A model generated the notes under the pieces. That model was given only the letters and a program-made list of their open reading frames with translations. It searched no databases and was not told the origin of the DNA. A program made the position numbers and the translations under genes. A stretch of 64,000 bases of DNA from Phytophthora hibernalis (lineage: Eukaryota; Oomycota; Peronosporomycetes; Peronosporales; Peronosporaceae). This document shows positions 45,816-55,500 of this stretch, one piece after another (the stretch's first letter is position 1; each line of letters begins with the position of its first letter). The DNA lies in contig JAAKBF010000009.1 in NCBI GenBank assembly GCA_012656075.1, forward strand, positions 62,001 to 126,000, read 5' to 3'.

Positions 45816-47213
45816 CAGACAACGACGGATAAATCCGACCGACCAAAAATCCGACATTTAGTGGGTAATAACCAGGCTCCTATAGTAACTCATCGCGGGT
45901 TTTATCCAATCAGCTTAACATAATCCACTTTTACACCAATTACAGAACCAAAAAAATGAATGGCTCCTGTTAAAATCTCCTCCCGCAAAGCTAAAACAAG
46001 GCTCATTTTGCACTATGATACGCGCCGAGCGCAGCTTCACTATTAAAAAGAAGCGACAAGCGTTAAGCGTAGTGGAGCACCTCGGCATCGCTCGCGGCAC
46101 CCTCTACGATTGGAAGAAACAAGCCGACGGCATTTTTAGCTTCAAGGGCAGCGCTAGGTCGAAGACGCTCAAAGGACAGGGGCGCAAAGAACTTTTTCCT
46201 GGCGTCCCTGACCTAGTCACTTACATGAAAGATGTGAGGCAGAGTGAAGCGGTGCGTGTTGTACTTCGTATTTGTATACTAATGAAACTAACTAACATTT
46301 TCATCTTAAATGTACAGGTGTTGTCTACTTCTGGCATGATAGAGTTCATGCACAAGCTTTATCCAGACTGGATGAAGGCATACCTCTCTGGGAAGGAAAG
46401 CGGCGAGCTCGCACTCGAGCGTATGGTCCAACGCATTGCCAATCGGTAACAGCATGTATGTATATTTGCAAAATATTGTGTATTATGAAAATTTTACCAT
46501 TTACTTAATGTTTTATTTTCTCATATTTAATTTTTTTGATATTTTCAGGTCGCAAAATGCCGATTCTTTTCATCATCGGAGGTGTTCCAGGGGGCACGAT
46601 TGAACAAGATGAATTGGGGCAGTATCCGGACGGACACTTCTACGCTGTGCAAGAAAACGCTTGGATGGATGCAAGGGTTTGGAAACTTTACGTTGAAAAA
46701 TTACTAAAATTTGAAATAGATGGCCCCGCTGTTCTTCTTCTTGACAACTTTGAGTGTCATGTGTCAGAAGAAGGACAGCGGATTGTGGCGGAGGAAGGCA
46801 AATGCTACTGCGGTCCCATTGCCACCAAAAAGTACAGCGGTTTGTCAACCGCTTGATGTCGGTGTCATGGGACCTCTAAAAGCTAAACTTCGTAACAGTG
46901 CTGGCAGACGCACAGGTGGTACCGCTAAGGAAAAACGCATCCGCGCTATAAAGTCTACGATTGCCGCGTGGAAGGCCATCAAAAAGAAAACAGTTATCTG
47001 TAGCTTCAAGAAAGCAATTCTCCACCATCCCGAGATAACAGTTTAATCGAAAGATTCTTTTCTACCCAACTATACGGTTATTGATTTGTTTTTGTGCTTG
47101 CACCTTTAATTTCAGCCAATAATACGCTTATTTAAAACCGTCGGATTTTTGTCTGGATCCGTACGCTATGGAAGATACCGCTAAGTCATGTCGGATTTAT
47201 CCGTCGTTGTCTG
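45816..47213. mobile_element. Inner pogo-type element inserted in the outer transposase gene
   Basis: Perfect 24-bp inverted repeats, starting CAGACAACGACGGATAAA, lie at 45816-45839 and 47190-47213, each flanked by TA (45814-45815 and 47214-47215). A second inner motif, AAAAATCCGAC, is also inverted at both ends (45847-45857 and about 47150). The 1.4-kb element carries its own transposase on +. Identical ends suggest a younger insertion than the host element, whose ends differ. Confidence 0.88.
46015..47046 (+). mobile_element. Transposase of the inner pogo-type element
   Basis: A helix-turn-helix (SVVEHLGIARGTLYDWKKQA) opens the protein at the ATG 46015. The DDE core includes PAVLLLDNFECHVSEEG (second aspartate, about 46750) and, after a frame change near 46805, VPLPPKSTAVCQPLDVGVMG, a very typical pogo/jerky phrase. 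The segments 46015-46449 and 46536-46856 are separated by an AT-rich stretch with a TTTTCAG acceptor-like site at 46550, so an intron is plausible there. The first catalytic aspartate segment is not clearly readable; the copy is probably degraded. Confidence 0.7.
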
Positions 47214-47635
47214 TATGTCGTCCTCGATCCACTGCACACATCTCTCGATCAGCCAGCGCAACGACGTGCTGCAGAAGGCGCCTGATCTCGTCGCTCATTA
47301 TTGAGTTATGCATGAAAGAGGAATAGTGATGGAGAGGGGCTTGTCAGGAATGAGTGGTGATTGCAAACCAGCACGCTTATATTTGGTGCACGACTATTTA
47401 TGGTAGTACTACTGCGTTTACTCATAGTACGACTATATTCGAAGCACGACTACAGAGTTCCCCGACAAAGGGAGAAAGGAGGGACCAATAAATTCTTCCA
47501 GGTTAAAAGATTTGCAAACGGATTTGTATCGCGGTAGAGCAAGGCTTTGTGACAACTGTACTAATTTTGCAAGGTAAATAAATGATTTCGGTTCTTTCTT
47601 TGCCGGGGAACTCTGTAATTAGAGTGAACGCTGTA

Positions 47636-48161
47636 TAGCTCTCAAAAAAATATACGAAGTACGATAAAGCGTTTACCCGGATTGAGCCTGCGTTTTCGAT
47701 ACAATAGCTTGCTGGAATAAAGCTGAAAATAGATTCCTGACTCTCTGTTCCTTTGGTTTTTCGATAGCCTCTCTGTAGGCTTCAAACTTTATTTTTAAGT
47801 TGAGCCTACCCGTGTGCTCACACGAGACTCGTTATCCTACCCCTGGAGACAAAAGGTTAACGTTTTGATGATGTTGTAGATTTGATAAATACCAAGACCA
47901 CTCGTTTTACCGCGTGAGTGCGGCGAAAAGCTACCTTTGGAGGACTTCGAGGTAGACTTTTAGGACCATATTTGGTACAGGTTAAATACGGTCAGCTGAC
48001 CAAATCCCTTGATCTACCCTGTTTGACCCATAGACTTGATCAACCTTGACCAACCTAAGGAGTTTAAACACACAAAGAAATCAATAGCTGCTGGTGAGTG
48101 TTTATTTGTTGCTTATCGACCCAACGATCATTTATCATTGAGTTGTCTTACATATCAATGT
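47636..48161. other. AT-rich spacer, nothing recognised
   Basis: No coding frame or domain. It contains the inverted copy of the GGAGACAAAAGGTTAA phrase (about 47850) and several near-repeats of TTGACC/TTGATC (47990-48050). Confidence 0.3.
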
Positions 48162-48616
48162 CTAGCAACTCGTCGTGGCTTCATCGGCACTCTCACTAAT
48201 CTCCACTGACACTGGGAGGTTTGTTGGTTCAGGATTCGGTCGGCGTCGTTTCTTCGAGCGGTGCTTGGACATGACTTCAATTCGGTCGACGTACCGCTTG
48301 GACAACGATTAGATGATGAAGACAAACGCAGGCAATGAAGAATGAGGGGCTGTCAGAGCCGCATTAATCTCACGATTAAAACGCTCCAGGGGTTGTTCGT
48401 GCGGCCAATAATGTCCGCGGTGACCTCATGAACGTTCCACACGCTCGGTTTGTACAGCTTTAGCCACGTGTTTCGAAAATACTGCCAAAATATGTCCCAC
48501 AGCGCAACTGAGTAAAATATATTCTTTTCATCGCACGAATGTTTCATAGTTTCTTGCACGTATTTGATCCCCACGCCTGCGATCTTCTTATGATGGATCA
48601 CGGTTAGCGAACGCAC
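48162..48616 (-). pseudogene. Second MULE transposase relic (C-terminal part)
   Basis: The minus strand encodes WQYFRNTWLKLYKPSVWNVH, then GRTNNPW, the conserved MULE C-terminal phrase (WNv...RTNNplERfNRe). After a one-base frame change at the CCCC run near 48390 it continues through an ERFNREINAAL phrase. A TAA follows in the middle and a basic KHRSKKRRRP tail ends at 48162. The catalytic part is absent. It belongs to a different MULE lineage from the 41337-43665 copy. Confidence 0.6.
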
Positions 48617-48806
48617 CGCAGCCTACCGTCGGCGCAAATCCTACGACTTTGATTGCCGTATTTCTAACTTTGATTACCGATTAGAGGCTGAAAGGTAAAA
48701 TTTGTCAAAACCAAATATCACACTTCCGACTTTGATTGCCGCTTACTACGAGTTATGCACGAAGGTGTAGTCGGTAAATCGTTTCGGAGGCTCTGTTTGA
48801 TTTTCC

Positions 48807-48840
48807 CACTAGCCACTTTTGCTGCTTCGCGTGGCTAGTG
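48807..48840. other. Hairpin with 10-bp stem
   Basis: CACTAGCCAC and its exact complement GTGGCTAGTG are separated by 14 bases. AAGTGGCTA recurs twice just downstream (about 48869 and 48893). It lies directly before the crinkler-like relic, and may be the end of a small foldback element. Confidence 0.4.
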
Positions 48841-48939
48841 CGGCAGACAAGAAGTGGCCGTAGTCACAAAAAGTGGCTACCCGAAAATTAAAAAGTGGCT
48901 AGTCGAAAATTGCCACCCATCGGGTTTCGTGTGAAGGTT

Positions 48940-50520
48940 GCGCGTAACGCGAACGTGCTGACACTCAGGGGCGTCGTAGCTGATTTGCAGGTTGAGACTG
49001 GGCAGATCACGTTGTACTTGGCACGGAAGGAGAACGGCCACGATGAGGATGGAGAGTCTCCATTGGAGACAAGATTTTGGCTGAGGTCGACACCGGGTAT
49101 CCGAAGATGCGAAGGTCACGGAATCTCATGGAGTACTTTGAACAGAGTTTTCAGCCCAGGGAGGGGATGTTTCACGTGTTGGTGGAGGGAGAGCAGCGAC
49201 TGTTAATCGGTATCCAACGAGGGTTTTGCGAGTACTCACTGCGTCCACCTCAGCCGCTGATGGGGGGATCTATCGGCACGCAATGGGATTTTCAGAATCC
49301 AATCAGCCTTATTTTAACGACTATCCGGATTACCTAGCAGACGCGACTTCGCTGCCTGGAAAAGGGTCGACTACTGTACTGCGATCGAAGTCATCCGCTG
49401 TTTCTGTGTCTGGACGGACCCGGGATAGGCAAAACGCGGTTGCTTCATGAATTTCCGAGTCTCCTTCAACGAACATTCCTCGACGACAACAACAAAGAAA
49501 TGGTCGGGTTGCTTCATATTCAACATCCCGTGTGAGGATGTGACCATTCCACCCGACCGAATATGATGATTGGGGCTCGGATGCTCATCCAACTGCAGAC
49601 TAGGATGGAATGGGAGGAATTCCGCCAAGACCCGGCGCATCATGTCGTTGTAAGCAGCGTCTTCACGTTGCTGTCCCAGCTGACTGGCAAACCTCTGCAA
49701 GAAATGTGTGTGATTATTTTCGTTGATGGTCTGGAGAAGTTGAATACGGAGCCAAACCCTCAAAACTCTGAATTCTACGGTTCATTCGGATACCTTTTGA
49801 CTCACGTGAACTCGGCCAACTGCTGGGTCATCCCTACTCGACTATCTAACTGCCATACCTCAGTGGGTGGTTAAGCTGCATGCAGCAAAATTGACTCGTC
49901 CAACACGATACAAGGAAAAGATGTATTTGCAGTGTTTGGAGTCCGGATCTGACGCAGATATTGATTGATGACATGGGAGGGATTGGACGGGGCCTCGAGG
50001 TGCTTTACCAAGCGATGGAGAGAACGAGATATATTAAAGATGTTAAGCGTCGTGTTTGGAAAGAAACAAGCTTATCCAGGAATTGCGAAGCGCATGAATG
50101 CGATGCGAGAGGCGTTCCTTGCGGTCCTTGGTAGACGCGTTGTCCACGAAAACAATGTTTGACAGTGCGAGTCTCGACGATATCATTTCAGCGGACTTGG
50201 TGCGGAAGTACGAGGGCTTTCTCAAGTGCCCGTACATCCTGTATCTGATGCTTGACACGAAAGCTGCTCCCTGGTCTCGCCTCAATCTATACGCCCCTGC
50301 TAAAAAGCGCGCAGACTGGCTACTGATGCAATAATGGGAACGATTCAGCTGCAAAGTTCGTGTGCTGAAATCGATGGCGCACCTCCACGAACCACATGCA
50401 GGCTTTGAGGATGTGCATCGAGGAGCTCGCTTTGGCTTTAGCTGGGGCTTTGGTTGGCATCGAATCGTGAAAGATGCCGCCACGTACGTTCTCAGTGTCT
50501 CCAAAGCATTTGAATGCCAA
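48940..50520 (+). pseudogene. Crinkler (CRN)-like effector relic with P-loop NTPase region
   Basis: The first segment carries ITLYLARKE, close to the LxLFLAK translocation motif of crinklers. About 45 residues later comes MEYFEQSFQPREGMFHVLVE, resembling the end of the conserved CRN N-terminal region. A P-loop (GPGIGKT, about 49425) follows in another frame, then VVSSVFTLLSQLTGKP and CVIIFVDGLEKL (about 49650-49740), a Walker-B-like segment. Further similar phrases reach about 50500. At least six frame changes and several stops interrupt it. CRNs are secreted oomycete proteins that act inside plant cells; this copy looks non-functional. No signal peptide was found. Confidence is moderate because the match was made from memory of the family. 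Confidence 0.55.
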
Positions 50521-51230
50521 AAGCACACTTGAGGAGTGTTCGTGTCGCTCGGAACCGAAGGTACCAATTTTCATTTACCAATCTTCGACGGAATCGCAAT
50601 CTACATGTAGATGAATGCTTTTGTGTGGAAGATGTCTACCGCGGCTTCTTTCATGAAGTCCATGAAGTCCACAGAAACGCATCGATAGCTCATCAACACT
50701 ATCTCTTGAAGAATTTCAGGTGGAAAGGAGTGAGGCTGTGGGTGATAATGATATCCTTGTGTTGCACTGCGCCGGAAAACGTGCCTTTCGACCTTGATGA
50801 CCCTAGGGTTCGTGTCGACCGCAGCTGCTGGGAAAATACTATGGACCATTCGCGGCAAGAGCGCTTTTTATTCTGACTACCCAACAACCAGCGGTAGTGC
50901 ATAAGCGGCAGTGGAACGTATCGTGTTGGGGATATTGCCAACAAAAACAAGAAGCAGCGGCGATGCCAAGATGCCAAGATTCCAAGTTGTGAACACATCG
51001 AATCTGGGCAAGGCTTGGCGGAAAATTATTTTGCCAACAGCAAATTCCGCGACGCTCTTCTTTACCTGCAGTAGGTGGAGATCGAAGTCCATCGTGGACC
51101 CTGTTTCGACCGACTAGCGAAATGCTCTCAGTCCACGTGTGAATCGATCCCTGCACTCAGTGCCAGTCGCAAGACAATATCAATCCATCGTTCCATTCAT
51201 ATTATCCACGACGCCGTAAAAACCTGTCCT
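50521..51230. other. Spacer between the crinkler relic and glucosidase I
   Basis: Scattered short frames only. Part of it may be the far 3' end of the crinkler relic. No independent gene is supported. Confidence 0.3.
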
Positions 51231-53902
51231 CTAGTAAATCTCCGCCATGATGTTCACCACGAGTGCCGTCCAACCTGAGAACGGGTGGCACCGCTGCCCT
51301 TGCCCGTACTGCTGCCCAGCACGAATATCGCCGTTGTACTGCTCCCATAGATACCCAGTCCGCTCGTACTCCCGATAGACATTGGCGATCACGTTCGCAC
51401 GCAGCGCCGCGTACGCCTTGCTGAAGTCTGCCTGGAACGGACTGCCCGTGCTGGGCTGCGCGTAGTGGTGTAGCGCATCCAGAGCTAGGTAGTTCATATT
51501 CATCCAGATCGCCCCGCGCCAATACGGGTTGTCTCCAGGTGCATTCTCCTGTTCGTAGAACTGATCCTGCGTTGACAACGAGCGTAGGCCGAACGGTGAC
51601 CACAGCTGAGAAGGGTCCGTGATCTGCTTCAACAGTGCCAAGAGCTTGGGCGAGTCCGGTGGCAACACCTTCAAGAGCAGCGGGAAAACGCTCACGTAGC
51701 CGACGTGCTTCACGTGCTGCAGCTTCGTAGTGCGGGGGATAAACATAGGAAGCATCTGCAGTCCACCGCGACCGTCACCCAGAGGGAACATATAGTTGGG
51801 GTGGCTAACCGGGCACTTGACCTCCTTCGTCTCGATCTGTGCAATAGGTGCGGTAGCATCGACCACCTGGCCTTGCTCGTTGCGGCATCGAATTGCAACC
51901 TGGTACTCGATCAAGCCGTCTTCACTGTGCTCACCAACATCGAAATACGACTGATCCTCCTCGTTCCAGTGATGTTGATCCAGTCCAGCGAAAAAGTGCG
52001 CGCTGTTCGTCTCGAAGCGCTGAACTTCGTTATCCTGGTCAATAAAAACTGCCAGCTTCGCCATAATGTCGCTCGAACGGATCATCCATGAAAGCAGGTC
52101 CACGTGCATCTCGTTCTCACTAGGCAATGACGCACGAGGGTAGTCATCCAATCCTGACGACAGCGTGTTCGAAATGAGCTTTCCATCGTTCGGGAGACGC
52201 CCACGCCAGCGAAAGCTCGCGCCATGAGGACCATACTGCGTCTTCAAGAACCAGCTGTACCAACGCTTCAGGAACGGGAAGATTATACGCACGAACTGCT
52301 GCAGCTCCTTGTCCGAGTCAGCGTCTTGGTGCCACGCAATCATCTTCTCCAGAGCCAACAGCAGAGTAGGAGGATTCGCGTGCTCCACGTGCTGCACCAA
52401 AACTCGGAAGGCACACGACGGCGCGCATCTTGTCCCAGAATTTGCTCGCGAGCGATATAGCCATCCTCTTCCATGAGGCCAAACCAATGAGCGATCACAT
52501 CACGCGAAACGCTGTGGTCAAACGCCGACACACCGATTTGGTGAAAGCCCTCGTCCCACACAAAGCCTCGAGGGAAGAAAGAGCGTGATGGCACCGCCGT
52601 GAACAGCGGCTTCACCGGCGATTCAATGATCTCGGGACTTTCCGGGTCATGCTGCACCAGCGAACTGCCATAGAAATACCCCGTACCACCGATCAGGTTA
52701 CTGAAAGCCGCCTTCGCAAATGCCACGACGCTTTCGTTGAACGGGGTTTCCTCGCCATCATTCGTTGGCCACGTCTTCGCCGACAGGTGGAACGCCTGCT
52801 CGAACTTGTCGTCAAACTGCTGCGAGTAGTCTGCCAGCTTCACAGTGAGGAGGCTGTCGATTGGGGCCTTCACAGCATCCGCCGCGCTCGACGTCGTAGC
52901 TTCATTGAAGAGGACATCGAGCACCACGTCTCCCTCTTGAAACGTAGCAACGTCCACCTCCACGATAGCCTGCACAACGACGAGGGTGCTTCCCTCCTCG
53001 ACAAAATTCTCCAGCAGAATCTCCTTGTCCGCTCTCAGGTCACCGCCAGGACGATGAGCCAGCGACACCAGCTTCTCCTTCACATTGAGCACATTGGTGT
53101 CTTTTAGTCCTGCGTAGTGCAGCTCCACACCACGCACAGTCTCGCGTGTCTTCAGCTGCACCTGCATCTGGAACGTCAGCGGCGCCGTGGCCTCGGCACC
53201 TTCCGGTGCTTCACTCTCCAGTACCATCTGCACACACTGTTGGCCTTCTGCTACACATTGCAGCAGCGTGGGCTCCTGCGTGACGTCCACCAGGTTCTGC
53301 AACATTTGGCGACACTCCAGGTCCAGACTCTCGTCTCCGCAGCCTAAATCCACGTAGAAGAAGAGTGACAACTTGTTGTTTTGCACCTGTTTGCGTCTCA
53401 AAACCTCATCCCTTGGGTTCAGTGGCCCGGCCTGCACTCTAGCGGCCCACCCCTGCAGGTCTGGACTGTGGAATTGGGCGAAACTAGTCGTGAGCTCTAC
53501 ACGGTTGAATTGGTCCTCCACTTTCTGCAGGCCGTAATTGGTCCCGTCGTGCTCGAGCCACCCATAGCGTTGAAGTCGGTCCTCCTGGCGACATTGGTGT
53601 CTGATTTGTGACACGTCCTCCATTTGTGACCCCCATAATAGTCCAGCTGACACAAATTCCGGTGCGGTGCGCGACCTGACACCTAAATATAGACCCGGAC
53701 GATACGTGCCCCAGCGGAAGTTGTCCTGGACCAAATCCTGCAAAATAGTCCCGTCCAGCGGCGCGGGGCCTGGAGCGACGGGTGGCGCGTTCATATCTGT
53801 GTACATTGTCTTGTAGGTGGAGATGAGCATGGCCACCAAAGACGCGCCTACGTAGACCATGCGGAAGCGCCTCGCGCTCTCCTCTGCCGTCATGACCGCC
53901 AT
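51231..53902 (-). CDS. MOGS: Mannosyl-oligosaccharide glucosidase (glucosidase I, GH63)
   Basis: This ER membrane enzyme removes the outermost glucose from the Glc3Man9GlcNAc2 glycan just after transfer to protein. The sequence shows a type II anchor near the N-terminus (VYVGASLVAMLIS), the N-terminal beta-domain starting with DNFRWGTYRPGLYLGVRSR, and the GH63 catalytic (alpha/alpha)6 domain with FFPRGFVWDEGFHQIG, GRLPNDGKLISNTLSSGLDDYPR and WRGAIWMNMNYL near the end. One break at the run 52399-52402 (four T on the coding strand where five give SEFLVQHVEHANPP) splits the frame. Corrected length is 890 residues, normal for the family. No introns. It is divergent from the OST3/6 gene. Confidence 0.93.
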
Positions 53903-54157
53903 GGGAGCTCAGGACACGTGGTCGTGGAGCAAAATGACGCAAAATAGGTCTCACAAAACTTCCGTTCGTCTAAAAGCTTAGCTTCATGTCCGGTCTATAC
54001 TGTCTCGTTGATGTTGGTATCTACTTGATGGTTCGACTAGTACGACACTTGAATCTGTCCAGACAAGTCAAAGGACGTTTTCATTGGTGGAAACTCTTCT
54101 TCAGATTTGATGCTGCTCTTAACGCTCCATTTTCGGATCCTCCACGTGGCAAAGACG
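53903..54157. promoter_or_regulatory. Shared 255-bp intergenic region of two ER N-glycosylation genes
   Basis: The start codons of glucosidase I (minus) and the OST3/6 subunit (plus) face away from each other across this segment, so both promoters must lie here or overlap. I see no TATA box or clear initiator element. Shared control is inferred from function and spacing only. Confidence 0.45.
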
Positions 54158-55233
54158 ATGGCGCGGGGAACGATGCGTTTGCTGGCGCTGCTGGGGACGC
54201 TGCTGCTGGTCGCGAGTTGGTCGGTGCTGGAGGTGGACGCCAAGAAGAGTCGACGGGCCAAGAACACGGCGCTCAAGGGCGAAGAGAAGCTGGCGCAGCT
54301 GCAGAGCCACGTGCACGAGGGGGCGTCATCTCCTTCACGAACGAACTCTTCGGCCGCTTGACTGTGCGTCCCGACCGTCCGTACCATCTGGTGTTGCTGT
54401 TCACAGCCACAGCTGCCAAGTACAAGTGTGACACGTGTGCGCAAGTGGCGCCCGAGTTCCAGACGCTGGGAGCGAGCTACGAGGCCGCTCAGCAGCTCAA
54501 AGTGGACACGCGGGACGGGCTCGACGTGTTCTTCGGCGTCGTGGACTTTGAATCCAATCAGGAGGCCTTCGGTCTGTACGAGTTCACGTCGGCTCCGCAC
54601 GTCGTGTACGTTGCGCCCGACCGGTCGCAGGACGCAGGCGAGCGCATGCCCAAGAAGGTCTCAGTGGACCCGCAGCACCTGTACAACGTCTACTCGCAGG
54701 GCAAAGAGGCCGAAGCCATGGCCACGTTCGTCAAGCAGCGCACAGGCTTCGAGTTCCCCATCCTGCGCTCCAAGACGCACTTGTACGTGCTGCTGGTGGC
54801 GGCGCTCGTGTCCACGGGACTCACTGCAAAGCTCGTGTTGGCGCACCTGGACGTGGTGCTGGCCAAGCTGCGCCGCAAACAGCTCTGGATGACTGTGTCG
54901 CTGCTCTTCTACGGCCTGTCGGTGTCCGGCATGGTCTACTGCATCATCCGCAACCCGCCACCGTACACGGCCGACCGCAAGGGCAACATCCAGTACTTCC
55001 ACCCGCAGGGCAGGCAGCAGTTCGTGTACGAAGGCCTGATCGTCGGCGGCTATGACGTGGCGGCTGCCATCTTCATGATCCTACTCTCGCAGTGGGCGTT
55101 GTACGTGCGCAATCCGACTGTGCGCTACCTGGCCATCGTGGGCTGCGCGCTGGGCTTCGTATTCATGTACCGCCAGATGACGGACGCCTACAAGTTCAAG
55201 AACCGCTGGTACACAGGCTGGATGGGCTTCTAG
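54158..55233 (+). CDS. Oligosaccharyltransferase OST3/OST6 (TUSC3/MAGT1) subunit
   Basis: An ER signal peptide (MRLLALLGTLLLVASWSVLEVDA within residues 1-30, longest run LLALLGTLLLVASW) precedes a lumenal thioredoxin-like domain with a CDTC active site. Four membrane helices follow (HLYVLLVAALVSTGLTAKLV; MTVSLLFYGLSVSGMVYCII; GGYDVAAAIFMILLSQWAL; VRYLAIVGCALGFVFM), the standard OST3/6 topology. The oxidoreductase domain holds substrate cysteines so that OST can glycosylate nearby sites. One break at the G run 54319-54323 (five for six) separates the signal region from the body; corrected length is 358 residues. The ATG at 54158 was preferred to an upstream in-frame ATG (54110) because it starts the signal peptide. 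Confidence 0.9.
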
Positions 55234-55500
55234 ATGCTGCAGGTCGAGCAGTCGACTGAGTGTGCAGCCAGTTGAGTTGCTGTTGAAAAAGAGTGAGACA
55301 AAGGCCTCGGTTGAACACGTTGTCCCTTTGTCAAGTGCAGTTTGTGTACATTTAGTGTGGTCCTGTCACAAAATGACAAGGCATAATCTCACCTAATGGT
55401 CCGTTTCTGTCCATTTGCAGCTGGACCAAAGCGGCACAATCCAGCAGCAGTGCCACATATCGTCCGTCTCCTTCCGTGCTTCCGTAGCTCCGTCGCGACC

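Larger units (their letters stand above)
44140..47298 (-). pseudogene. Transposase of the outer pogo-type element, split by an insertion
   Basis: Reading from an ATG at 47298, the first about 28 codons (MSDEIRRLLQHVVALADREM onward) run to the TA where the inner element sits and continue on its far side at 45813 (LENAPRSHYRPVPVSFSG). The DDE_1 core is readable with frame changes or introns: VQYNMDESHFVIDLDDG with the first aspartate (about 45290) and DLWMDNASGHSGDAVQALE with the second (about 44860). The C-terminal segment ends at 44140. The insertion plus internal breaks make this copy non-functional. Confidence 0.7.
43992..47633. mobile_element. Outer pogo-type element with TA target duplication
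   Basis: The left end is CACCGTTCACTCTAATTA at 43992-44009. The right end at 47616-47633 is its reverse complement with a single C/G difference. Both are flanked by TA (43990-43991 and 47634-47635), the Tc1/mariner-pogo target. It carries a DDE transposase on the minus strand and has been split by a second pogo-type element at 45816-47213. Without that insertion it is about 2.2 kb. Confidence 0.85.
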
